DNA of 7,312 nucleotides from Chloroflexota bacterium (GTDB taxonomy: Bacteria; Chloroflexota; Dehalococcoidia; Lucifugimonadales; Lucifugimonadaceae), in contig JACPRT010000050.1 of the NCBI GenBank assembly GCA_016189845.1, positions 1 to 7,312 of the forward strand. Reading direction: 5' to 3'. Of the stretch, positions 1 through 6,020 are shown piece after piece (the stretch's first letter is position 1; every line of letters starts with the position of its first letter). Position numbers and translations under genes: made by a program. Below the pieces are notes generated by a model, which had not been told where the DNA came from, made no database searches, and saw only the letters and a program-made list of their open reading frames with translations.

Positions 1-488
1 AAGCGCTGGGCGATGGGGCCGGCGCCGATCACCCCGACGGTCTTGCCCTGGAGCAGGAGCAGGTCCTTCTTGACCCAGCGTCCCTGGCGGAGCTGGTCCG
101 TGTACCACGCGGCCCGCTTCGCGACCGCCAGCATCAGGCCGAAGGCGTGCTCGGCAACGACCGGCGCGGTGCGTCCTGGGAGGTTCGACACCGCGATCCC
201 GCGCTTTCGTGCCGCCGCCAGGTCGATCGCATCGGTGCCGATCCCGGCGACGGTGATGAACCGGAGCTCAAGCAGCCGCGCGAGCACGGGCTCTGGCCAT
301 TTGACGTAGCTACGCGAGTTGATGATCGCGACCGCGCCCTGTGCCCGCCGGACCTGCTCTTCGACATCGGAAACGCGGTCCTTGAAGAGGCGGACTTCGG
401 CGCGCTCCGCAAGTCTGTCCATCCAGGGCGAACCCTGGCACTGGACGGGGTCGTCGGACGGGATAACGACGATCGGCTTACCCGGCAA
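1..488 (-). CDS. D-2-hydroxyacid dehydrogenase, N-terminal half (cut by window edge)
   Basis: The frame encodes the first 162 residues of a cytosolic NAD(P)-dependent D-2-hydroxyacid dehydrogenase (phosphoglycerate/glyoxylate/formate dehydrogenase superfamily), which interconverts 2-keto acids and D-2-hydroxy acids. Residues 1-105 form the split substrate-binding domain, including TVAGIGTDAIDLAAARKRGI (79-98) and the SNLPG turn (101-105). VAEHAFGLMLA (111-121) is the conserved helix that leads into the nucleotide domain. QGKTVGVIGAGPIAQR (147-162) is the start of the Rossmann fold; its glycine motif reads G155-A-G157-P-I-A160, with alanine at the usual third glycine. The catalytic Arg, Glu and His lie beyond the edge, so substrate is unknown. 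The start is TTG at 486-488: the frame is closed upstream by a TGA, contains no ATG or GTG before the conserved region, and a GGAGG stands six bases ahead. It follows the phosphotransferase frame by 39 bp and is probably co-transcribed. Family members are usually about 310-330 residues, so roughly half is missing. Confidence 0.9.
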   Translation of the reverse strand, partial: MPGKPIVVIPSDDPVQCQGSPWMDRLAERAEVRLFKDRVSDVEEQVRRAQGAVAIINSRSYVKWPEPVLARLLELRFITVAGIGTDAIDLAAARKRGIAVSNLPGRTAPVVAEHAFGLMLAVAKRAAWYTDQLRQGRWVKKDLLLLQGKTVGVIGAGPIAQR

Positions 489-494
489 AGCGGT

Positions 495-499
495 CCTCC
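495..499 (-). promoter_or_regulatory. Shine-Dalgarno GGAGG deciding a TTG start
   Basis: Read on the minus strand, GGAGG is followed by six bases (accgct) and then TTG at 488. It lies in the 39-bp gap after the phosphotransferase stop. It is the main reason for choosing TTG as the start of the D-2-hydroxyacid dehydrogenase. Confidence 0.7.
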
Positions 500-527
500 A
501 TTGTTCGATTGGCGTCGATCACACCGG

Positions 528-1436
528 CTAGGCCTTGATTTCCTCAAGCAGCTTCGCGTACTTCAGCGGCATCCCCCACCCGCGCCCGTGGTCTTCGACT
601 GTCCACCACACCGAAAGCATCGCCTATACGAATGCCCAGTCCCGGACGACCTGCTTCGGGAATCCCAGATGCTCGGAAAGCAGGGCGATTCTACGGCCGA
701 GCCTCCGCGCGGGATCGGGAGAAGACATAACCGCGTGCAACGGATTTCGCATGAAAGCTCCGACTTCGAACTCGCGGGGGCCGACCACGCCCTTGGGGTC
801 GATCGCAAGCCACGGAGCCCGACGGGCGCTGAGGACGTTGCCATGGTGCAGGTCGCCGTGCAGCAGGACCGGCGCTCTATCGGCTCCCAGCTCGTCGAAG
901 AGGCGCTCGGCTTTCCTGACCATAGGCTCCGGTAGCGGCCCGGTGGAACCGTTGAACCGGGCCCGCAGGCGGTCGAATCGGCGCACCCAGTCGGCAAGAG
1001 TTGGTAGCGACTGCACATCCGGCGCCGGCCGCCAGAGCTCCTTCATGACTCGCGCCACGATCGGGGCGGCCTCCTCATCGCCCATGTCCCAGAGCGGATC
1101 GCCGGGAACGGCCCTTTCGAGCAGCATCGCGCCGACGTCCGGGTCGGCATCGATCAGACGGACCGCTCCACGGCCGTCGAAGAGACGGAGAGCTTCGATC
1201 TGGCAGCTGAATTCACGGTGCGGTACTCCGAGCTTGAGGATGGCCTCGGTGCCGTCGATGAGACGGGCCGGAGCGATGAAGTTGTAGCTCAGGTTGGCGA
1301 CTGGCGGATCGACTGCCAGCGACCACCGATTCCGGCATTTCTCGAGGAGCCGCGGAAGCTCCGCCAGCCAAGTCCGGCCGCGTTCTCCGTGAACGTCTCT
1401 AACCCTGGTGGCAAATGCGGCTGGCAGGGAAAGCAT
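528..1436 (-). pseudogene. Aminoglycoside/hydroxyurea phosphotransferase (APH(6)-type), interrupted by an in-frame TAG
   Basis: This frame belongs to the APH(6)/hydroxyurea kinase family (Pfam APH_6_hur type, the StrB-like group), cytosolic enzymes that transfer ATP phosphate to streptomycin-like substrates. Seen: the N-terminal LPAAFATRVRDVHGERG (4-20), a probable ATP-binding lysine in AILKLG (K68), the catalytic loop HGDLHHGN (193-200, with D195 and N200) and IDPKG (212-216, metal-binding D213). Translation stops at TAG (624-626) right after DWAFV, giving 270 residues. The same frame then continues for 31 codons, beginning AMLSVWWTVEDHGRGW, and ends at TAG 528-530. That tail fits the family's C-terminal Q/A-x-LS-x-WW-x-x-E-D-H-G-x-GW pattern, and CAG to TAG is a one-base change, so the intact protein was probably about 302 residues. 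The truncated 270-residue form may be inactive or partly active. ATG 1436 has no strong Shine-Dalgarno, but its N-terminus fits the family. The true substrate is unknown; chromosomal members often are not proven resistance genes. Confidence 0.85.
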
Positions 1437-2794
1437 GTCGTGTATTCTGCACGACTGTCACATTCTTCAGGATAGGACTGAGGGTTTTCACGGCGACGGG
1501 AACAAAAGGCGAAGTTGGCGAGGCGCCGGCCATTCCGACGCGCCGCCGGCTGTCCCTTTCCCGCGGCTGGGCGATCGTCTGGGTAGCCTTTGGCACCACG
1601 GCATTCGCCTCGGGAGGCGCTCAGTACGGGTTCGGCATGTTCGTCAAGCCGCTCGCCGACGAGTTCGGCTGGACCCGTACGCAGATCAACCTGTCGCTAT
1701 CGATCGGCCTGATTGCCGGCCTGCTGTCACCGCTGGTCGGGTGGGTAGTCGACCGCTACGGGTCGCGTCCGATCATGACGGCGTCGCTGGCGATCGTCGC
1801 AACGGCTTTCCTCCTCAGGGCGGCGATGACAGAGCTCTGGCAATGGTACGCGCTGAGCGCGTTACTCGCCGTGGGCTCCCCGGGCACATTCATGCCAGTT
1901 GGGAAGCTCATCGGGGCGTGGTTCCCGCATACGCGGGGCCGCATGATGGGCACGGCGATCACGGGCAACAACGTGTTTGGTCTTGTCGGGGTGCCCCTCA
2001 TCAACATGGTCATCGTCGGCCACGGCTGGCGACTCGGTTACACGATCATCGGATCGCTGGTCGCCGCGATGGCGGTGATCGCCTGGCTCGTGATACGAGA
2101 CCGTCCTCCGGCCGGCCAGGAACAGCAACCACGAGAGGCCCGTGCATCTCGGCGTCGGCTCCCCGAGGCCAGCTTCAATATCCGTGAAGCGGTCAGGACT
2201 CCCGCCTTCTGGTTGATTATGGCGGGCCTGACCTGCTCGAGCTTCAGCTATCCATCGTTCATGACGCAGCTCATCCCGCACATGGAGGCCGAAGGCTGGG
2301 ACGCGTCGCGGGCGACGCTTGCCCTGACGGCGCTGGCCGGGGTGGCCCTGGGCAGCAAGCTCACGTGGGGTTGGCTGAGCGAGCGCTTTACGGCGAGGAT
2401 CTCCTTCGTGGTCGCCATCCTCATCATGGCGTCGGGCGTGGCGCTGGTCGTCCTTGCCCGGGACTCCGTGTTGGTCTGGCCGGCGATCGTCTATTTCGGG
2501 ATGGGTTTTGGCGGCATCGGTCCCCTGATGTCGCTCGTCATACTCGAAACGTTCGGCCTCAAGAACTACGGCTCGATCCAGGGCACGATCTCGCTCGTGA
2601 CCGCCATCGTTCCCGTCATGGTTGGGCCCTACCTCGCCGGGCGGCTCTTCGACAGCACCGGGTCGTATCGCGCGTCGTTCTGGATCGCAGCAGCGATATT
2701 CACCGTCGGCGCAGTCTGCGTGGCTGCCGCCCGAAGGCCGCACCAGACCGGCGCGTCCTCGCCCGCAAGAGCCACGGACGTAGGCCATGAGTAG
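1415..2794 (+). CDS. MFS transporter (12 helices, oxalate/formate or monocarboxylate-type)
   Basis: This is an integral membrane secondary carrier of the major facilitator superfamily, 459 residues if ATG 1415 is used. TM1 begins near residue 52 (WAIVWVAFGTTAFASGGAQY). The loop between TM2 and TM3 carries the MFS signature GWVVDRYGSRP (109-119: G109, D113, R114, G116, R118), with a weaker counterpart GWLSERFTAR (319-328) in the second half. A charged central loop (about 229-262) separates two six-helix bundles. YGFGMFVKPLADEFGWTR (71-88) and the YGSIQGT segment (385-391) resemble oxalate:formate antiporter/monocarboxylate-type MFS carriers, so an organic anion is a plausible but unproven substrate. 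The start is doubtful: ATG 1415 is the only ATG/GTG/TTG in frame after the TAA at 1400, but it overlaps the divergent phosphotransferase by 22 bp and adds about 50 residues before TM1. CTG 1478 or ATT 1532 are alternatives. The stop is TAG 2792-2794. Pirin follows 86 bp downstream in the same direction. Confidence 0.88.
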   Translation: MRLAGKACRVFCTTVTFFRIGLRVFTATGTKGEVGEAPAIPTRRRLSLSRGWAIVWVAFGTTAFASGGAQYGFGMFVKPLADEFGWTRTQINLSLSIGLIAGLLSPLVGWVVDRYGSRPIMTASLAIVATAFLLRAAMTELWQWYALSALLAVGSPGTFMPVGKLIGAWFPHTRGRMMGTAITGNNVFGLVGVPLINMVIVGHGWRLGYTIIGSLVAAMAVIAWLVIRDRPPAGQEQQPREARASRRRLPEASFNIREAVRTPAFWLIMAGLTCSSFSYPSFMTQLIPHMEAEGWDASRATLALTALAGVALGSKLTWGWLSERFTARISFVVAILIMASGVALVVLARDSVLVWPAIVYFGMGFGGIGPLMSLVILETFGLKNYGSIQGTISLVTAIVPVMVGPYLAGRLFDSTGSYRASFWIAAAIFTVGAVCVAAARRPHQTGASSPARATDVGHE

Positions 2795-2869
2795 CCGCGA
2801 GCCCGCGTGACGACCGGTTTGCGGCACGCCGCGTGAGCCCCGATGCTCCCGCTCGCATCTAAGATGAGT

Positions 2870-2875
2870 AAGGAG
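2870..2875 (+). promoter_or_regulatory. Strong Shine-Dalgarno of the pirin gene
   Basis: AAGGAG is followed by five bases (caacc) and ATG 2881. The match to anti-SD is among the best in the window, which fixes the pirin start and suggests efficient translation. Confidence 0.8.
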
Positions 2876-2880
2876 CAACC

Positions 2881-3846
2881 ATGCCAGCAGTAACACCAGA
2901 CAATCCGATCGTCCTGCCCCGGATCCCGGTCCCTGATCAGTCGGAGGCCAGGCCAAGGGATGTAGAGCGCGTGGTCGATGCCCCGACCAAGATCGAGGGG
3001 GAAGGTTTTCAGGTACGGAGGCCGTTCCCGAGCGTCGAGATGCAGTCGGCCGACCCCTTCCTGCTGCTCGACCACTGGGGTGCGGTCGAGTACGCGCCGG
3101 GCGAAGCCCGAGGCGCCCCGTGGCATCCCCACCGGGGTTTTGAGACCGTCACATATGTGATGGACGGGGCGATCCGCCACAGGGACTCACTGGGCGGCGG
3201 CGGTCTGATCCGCGATGGTGCCACGCAATGGATGACTGCCGGCGCGGGCATCCTTCACGATGAGCTGCCGACCGAAGAGATCGTCACGAAGGGCGGGTTG
3301 TTCCACGCGGTCCAGCTCTGGGTGAACCTGCCCAGGAAGCTGAAGTGGACGCCCCCGCGCTATCAGGATGTCGGGTCGCAGAAGCTGACAGTGCTTGGTT
3401 CCCACGACGGCGGCGCGTGGGTGAGACTGATCGCCGGCGAGATGGCCGGACATTCCGGACCCGGGGTCACCTGGACCCCGATCACGTACGCCCACGCCAC
3501 GATCACGCCGGGTGCGAGGTTGCAGATGCCGTGGCGGCCGGATTTCAACGCACTGGTGTACGCGCTGTCCGGGAGGGGCGCGGTCGGGCGATCCCAGCGG
3601 CCCATACGGGAAGGACAGCTGGCCGACCTCGGAGCCGGGGACAGCGTGGTGATCGTTGCGGATACCGTTCAGGACAGCCGTGCGCGCAACCTGGACGTGC
3701 TGGTCCTTGGGGGACAGCCGATACGCGAGCCAGCCGTGTTCTACGGCCCGTTCGTGATGAACTCGCACGACGAGATCGTGCAGGCGATCGCCGACTACCG
3801 TGCGGGTCGGATGGGGACGATCCCGGCAACGACGCTTGCGTCGTGA
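2881..3846 (+). CDS. Pirin family protein (bicupin)
   Basis: This is a complete 321-residue pirin, a cytosolic metal-binding double-cupin protein. Family members include iron-dependent quercetin 2,3-dioxygenases and redox-responsive regulators. The N-terminal cupin carries the metal site: WHPHRGFETVTYV (81-93, H82 and H84) and GILHDE (123-128, H126 and E128), matching the three-His/one-Glu set of characterised pirins. Other family marks are DPFLLLDHWG (58-67), HRDSLGGGGLIRDGATQWMTAGAG (about 100-123) and HAVQLWVNLP (142-151). The C-terminal cupin runs from about 180 to 285, with REPAVFYGPFVMNS (282-295) as the usual pirin C-terminal motif. Length is slightly above the usual 230-320 owing to a roughly 30-residue N-terminal stretch. 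All metal ligands are present, so an active metal site is likely; the substrate is not known. Expression may be coupled to the upstream MFS gene, although 86 bp leaves room for its own promoter. Confidence 0.93.
   Translation: MPAVTPDNPIVLPRIPVPDQSEARPRDVERVVDAPTKIEGEGFQVRRPFPSVEMQSADPFLLLDHWGAVEYAPGEARGAPWHPHRGFETVTYVMDGAIRHRDSLGGGGLIRDGATQWMTAGAGILHDELPTEEIVTKGGLFHAVQLWVNLPRKLKWTPPRYQDVGSQKLTVLGSHDGGAWVRLIAGEMAGHSGPGVTWTPITYAHATITPGARLQMPWRPDFNALVYALSGRGAVGRSQRPIREGQLADLGAGDSVVIVADTVQDSRARNLDVLVLGGQPIREPAVFYGPFVMNSHDEIVQAIADYRAGRMGTIPATTLAS
3829..3844 (+). repeat. Inverted repeat over the pirin stop codon
   Basis: ACGACGC-TT-GCGTCGT is a perfect 7-bp inverted repeat, which would fold as a 6-bp stem with a 4-base loop. 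Its last base is the first base of the TGA stop. No T-run follows, so it is not a standard intrinsic terminator; it could act as an mRNA 3'-end stabilising hairpin or be chance in GC-rich DNA. Confidence 0.35.
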
Positions 3847-4023
3847 CCGCTTGCGCCGTAACCGCGAAAAGAAACAATCCGACCCCGTGACATCAAAACC
3901 GCGATCCGATATCACCGGCGACATCAGATCCCGGAAAGAGCAAAAAGGCACTACCTGGCCAGGCTCCGGTTCCCTCCCTATGCGGGACTCGAAACCCGGC
4001 GTGAGAGCGTCGATTGCGTGTCT

Positions 4024-4036
4024 ACACGCCGCGTGT
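4024..4036. repeat. 13-bp palindrome ACACGCCGCGTGT upstream of the glycosyltransferase
   Basis: ACACGC-C-GCGTGT is a perfect dyad about 100 bp ahead of the glycosyltransferase start. It could be an operator half-site pair or chance; nothing else supports a regulator here. Confidence 0.3.
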
Positions 4037-4079
4037 CAGACTCATGACGCCAGCCGTGATCGGGCAGACAGGCGGGCGC

Positions 4080-4103
4080 TTCGCGGCTTCGCGAACTAAT
4101 TAG
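4080..4103. repeat. Hairpin TTCGCG-GCTT-CGCGAA abutting palindrome CTAATTAG
   Basis: A 6-bp stem with a 4-base loop (4080-4095) is directly followed by the 8-bp AT-rich palindrome CTAATTAG (4096-4103), the most AT-rich spot in the neighbourhood. It lies 30 bp upstream of the GTG start. It may be a promoter/operator element or fold in the 5' leader and affect translation. No U-run follows, so a terminator is unlikely. Confidence 0.35.
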
Positions 4104-4133
4104 CGCAAGGGAGTCACGGCCGGCGGTGACCCC

Positions 4134-5438
4134 GTGCGACAGCCGGTATTCGTATTTCTGAGCTTCGAAGGTCCCGACAGGTATTCACGAGTCGGAGGCC
4201 TTGCGACTCGCGTAACGGGGCTAGTACGCGAGCTTGCAGCGCGAGGCTACGAGACGCATCTCTTCTTCATAGGCGACCCGTATCTGCCGGGCCACGAGGT
4301 CCTGAACGGCGGCAACCTCCACCTGCACCGCTGGTGCCAGTGGATCAGCGAACACCACCCGGGCGGCGCGTACGACGGCGAAGCGGGCAAGCTGCAGGAC
4401 TGGAACCGCTCGTTGCCTGCATGGCTGCTGGGCAACCTGTTCCCTGAAGTCATCAACTCGTCCCGAAACCTGGTCGTCATTGGCGAAGAGTGGCAGACCG
4501 CCGACGTCCTTGTGACGCTCGATGCTGCGATCAGACATGCAGGATGGCAAGACCAGACCCGGCTGGTGTGGAACGCGAACAACACTTACGGCTTCGAGCG
4601 CATTGACTGGACCGGCCTGCTGCAGGCGGCCGTACTCACCACGGTCAGCCGGTACATGAAGTACGTCATGCAACGCCACGGCCTGCCGGCAAGGGCCATC
4701 CCCAACGGAATGGAAGAGCGGTGGCTCGCGCCGTTGCCGCCCGGGAGCACGCAGCCCCTCGAGAAGGCGCTGAAGAACCGGCTGGCAATCACGAAAGTCG
4801 CGCGCTGGGACCCTGAGAAGCGCTGGGACTACGCAGTCGACACGGTATCGGTCATGAAGGGCGCCGCGATGGCGCCGGTCCTCATTGCCAGAGGGGGTGC
4901 GGCCGAACGCGCGGGCGATGTGCTCGCACGCATCGAGAGTCACGGGCTGCAGCTGGCCCGCGTCAGCTGGGAGGGGCAGGATGTGCGATCGCTGACGGCA
5001 GCATTGCTTCCTGCCCTCGGGGCCGATGTCGTCCTCCTCGACAGCATGCTCTTCGAGGACCAGTCCAAACTGCTGTACAGGGTCTCCGACGCTGTGCTCG
5101 CCAACAGCTCGATCGAACCGTTTGGCCTGGTCGGGCTCGAGGCGATGGCCGCAGGGGGAATAGCTGTTGTCGGATCGACTGGCGAAGACTACGTCACGAA
5201 CGGATACGACGCCATCTCGTTGCAGGGTGACGACGTGTGGGAGTTCATTCGGTACATCGCCAGGATCAAGCATTATCCGGGCGCAGAACGCAACATGCGC
5301 ATCGAGGCCAGGAAATCGGCGGCCCGTTTCACCTGGCGTGCCGTGATCGAACGGGCGTTGTTCCCGTTCGTGCGCGAGATGGGGCTCGTTGTGGACGAGC
5401 CAGACACTCCTCAGGTGATCAAACAGCTCCGGCGTTAG
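4134..5438 (+). CDS. Glycosyltransferase, GT-B fold, GT4-like
   Basis: This 434-residue retaining-type glycosyltransferase would transfer sugar from a nucleotide-sugar donor in the cytosol or at the inner membrane face; donor and acceptor cannot be read from sequence. The N-terminal Rossmann domain begins QPVFVFLSFEGPDRYSRVGG (3-22); the glycine-rich VGGLATRVTGLVRELAARGY (20-39) is typical of GT4/GT5 acceptor-side loops, followed by ETHLFFIGDP. VWNANNTYGFERIDW (145-159) and AIPNGMEERW (188-197) mark the domain linker. The C-terminal donor domain begins near LAITKVARWDPEKRWD (217-232) and carries the E-x7-E motif in E328PFGLVGLE336, followed by AMAAGGIAVVGSTGEDYV (337-354). No signal peptide or membrane segment is evident. 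The start GTG 4134 is preceded by GGTGA (4125-4129), a modest ribosome site; AAGGGAG at 4107-4113 is too far away. Standing alone, it lacks the sugar-nucleotide or export neighbours that would define a polysaccharide cluster. Confidence 0.88.
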   Translation: MRQPVFVFLSFEGPDRYSRVGGLATRVTGLVRELAARGYETHLFFIGDPYLPGHEVLNGGNLHLHRWCQWISEHHPGGAYDGEAGKLQDWNRSLPAWLLGNLFPEVINSSRNLVVIGEEWQTADVLVTLDAAIRHAGWQDQTRLVWNANNTYGFERIDWTGLLQAAVLTTVSRYMKYVMQRHGLPARAIPNGMEERWLAPLPPGSTQPLEKALKNRLAITKVARWDPEKRWDYAVDTVSVMKGAAMAPVLIARGGAAERAGDVLARIESHGLQLARVSWEGQDVRSLTAALLPALGADVVLLDSMLFEDQSKLLYRVSDAVLANSSIEPFGLVGLEAMAAGGIAVVGSTGEDYVTNGYDAISLQGDDVWEFIRYIARIKHYPGAERNMRIEARKSAARFTWRAVIERALFPFVREMGLVVDEPDTPQVIKQLRR

Positions 5439-5471
5439 CCACTCAACCGCTTCCGGCCGGGCAAATCGTCG

Positions 5472-5654
5472 TCAGTCTGCGCCCTGTTGGCGGAGCGAGC
5501 TTCCCAGCAGGACTCCATTCGCCCAGTACAGGCCAGTCTCGCCGCCCGGAAGCAGATCGTAGGTCTCGCCGTCGAGAGTATCTCCGACTGGCAGGTCGCC
5601 GACGCGAAAGTCCAGAACGGCTACGGCCTCAACCCGTTGGTGCGTTGGTGTTGT
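5472..5654 (-). pseudogene. Startless 60-codon protein-like frame after the YjbR stop
   Basis: Immediately after the TAA of the YjbR-like gene (5655-5657) the same frame stays open for 60 codons to TGA 5472-5474. The translation looks protein-like, with VEAVAVLDFRVGDLPVGD followed by TLDGETYDLLPGG and GLYWANGVLLGSSL. No ATG, GTG or TTG lies in frame; the first alternative is CTG at codon 14. I do not recognise the family. It may be the 3' remnant of a lost gene, an extension reached by readthrough, or chance. The plus-strand frame whose codons align with it is also open, so coding direction is not certain. Confidence 0.3.
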
Positions 5655-5993
5655 TTACGGCTGCGCGTCGAACTCGGCGACCAGCTTTCGTGGGGCGGTC
5701 CGCCGCCATGCTTCGCTCACCAGCACCGCCATCATCTCCGGGTCGACGGTCGCGAGCTTGACACGGACCCATCCGAATCGGCCAACGTACGGCGCCACGG
5801 AAAGGCTCCTGGGGTCCGATCCGATGATGATGTCCTGTTCATCAAGCGAAGCTTTGACGCTCGCCGTGGCGTCGTCCGCAGACATCATCACGAAGATCTT
5901 GCCGCGCACACGGAACGTTGCCTCACCCCACGTCTCCCGCTCCTCTGATTCGGGGAGCGCGAGCGCCAGGCGTCGCAGGTCATTCCCGTTCAA
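5655..5993 (-). CDS. MmcQ/YjbR family protein
   Basis: A 112-residue protein of the MmcQ/YjbR (CyaY-like fold) family, small cytosolic proteins often annotated as DNA-binding but without an established biochemical role. Family landmarks are in order: LRRLALALPESEERETWG (6-23), ATFRVRGKIFVMM (25-37), PYVGRFGWVRVKL (68-80) and SEAWRRTAPRKLVAEF (93-108). Length is normal for the family. The chosen start is TTG 5991-5993: a TGA closes the frame three codons upstream (only CTG CTG lie between), and the family N-terminal helix begins within five residues, so no later start fits. The ribosome site is weak. It begins 27 bp after the Ldh-family dehydrogenase stop on the same strand, so the two are probably co-transcribed and YjbR may depend on translation of the upstream gene. 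Its stop TAA is followed by an in-frame open stretch of unclear meaning. Confidence 0.85.
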   Translation of the reverse strand: MNGNDLRRLALALPESEERETWGEATFRVRGKIFVMMSADDATASVKASLDEQDIIIGSDPRSLSVAPYVGRFGWVRVKLATVDPEMMAVLVSEAWRRTAPRKLVAEFDAQP

Positions 5994-6020
5994 CAGCAGT
6001 CACTCAAGGCACGCAGTTGC

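Larger units (their letters stand above)
3847..4133. other. Intergenic region between pirin and glycosyltransferase genes
   Basis: I see no supportable gene in these 287 bases. The stretch holds several small dyads: CCTGGCCAGG (3954-3963), ACACGCCGCGTGT (4024-4036), a TTCGCG-GCTT-CGCGAA hairpin (4080-4095) and CTAATTAG (4096-4103). It should contain the promoter of the glycosyltransferase, but no convincing -35/-10 pair is visible. The open frames across it have poor protein character. Confidence 0.5.

Noticed and set aside
624..626. Genome-wide TAG recoding as explanation of the interrupted phosphotransferase
   Set aside because: TAG terminates the MFS (2792-2794) and glycosyltransferase (5436-5438) frames at family-typical lengths and also ends the phosphotransferase tail, so TAG serves as a normal stop here.
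147..935. Long plus-strand open frame over the phosphotransferase and D-2-hydroxyacid dehydrogenase
   Set aside because: Its translation is arginine/proline/histidine-rich and matches no family; the minus-strand frames beneath carry complete conserved motifs. It is an antisense shadow of GC-rich coding DNA.
2838..2858. Weak dyads (GCGGC/GCCGC, GATGC/GCATC) between the MFS and pirin genes
   Set aside because: Short stems without a T-run; expected by chance in GC-rich sequence and not supported as a terminator.
2864..2893. Nine-codon open frame (MSKEQPCQQ) overlapping the pirin start
   Set aside because: It contains the pirin Shine-Dalgarno sequence and has no ribosome site of its own; it is explained as chance.
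1862..2956. 364-codon minus-strand open frame across the MFS gene
   Set aside because: Low-complexity R/G/H/D-rich shadow; the plus strand encodes clear membrane helices and MFS signatures.
3985..4005. tRNA T-arm-like sequence on the minus strand (GGGTTTCGAGTCCC)
   Set aside because: The loop is eight rather than seven bases, and no acceptor, D or anticodon arms pair at the expected distances, so it is neither a tRNA nor a supported tRNA remnant.
4221..5273. 350-codon minus-strand open frame across the glycosyltransferase
   Set aside because: Shadow frame with no recognisable domain; the plus strand carries the GT-B motifs.
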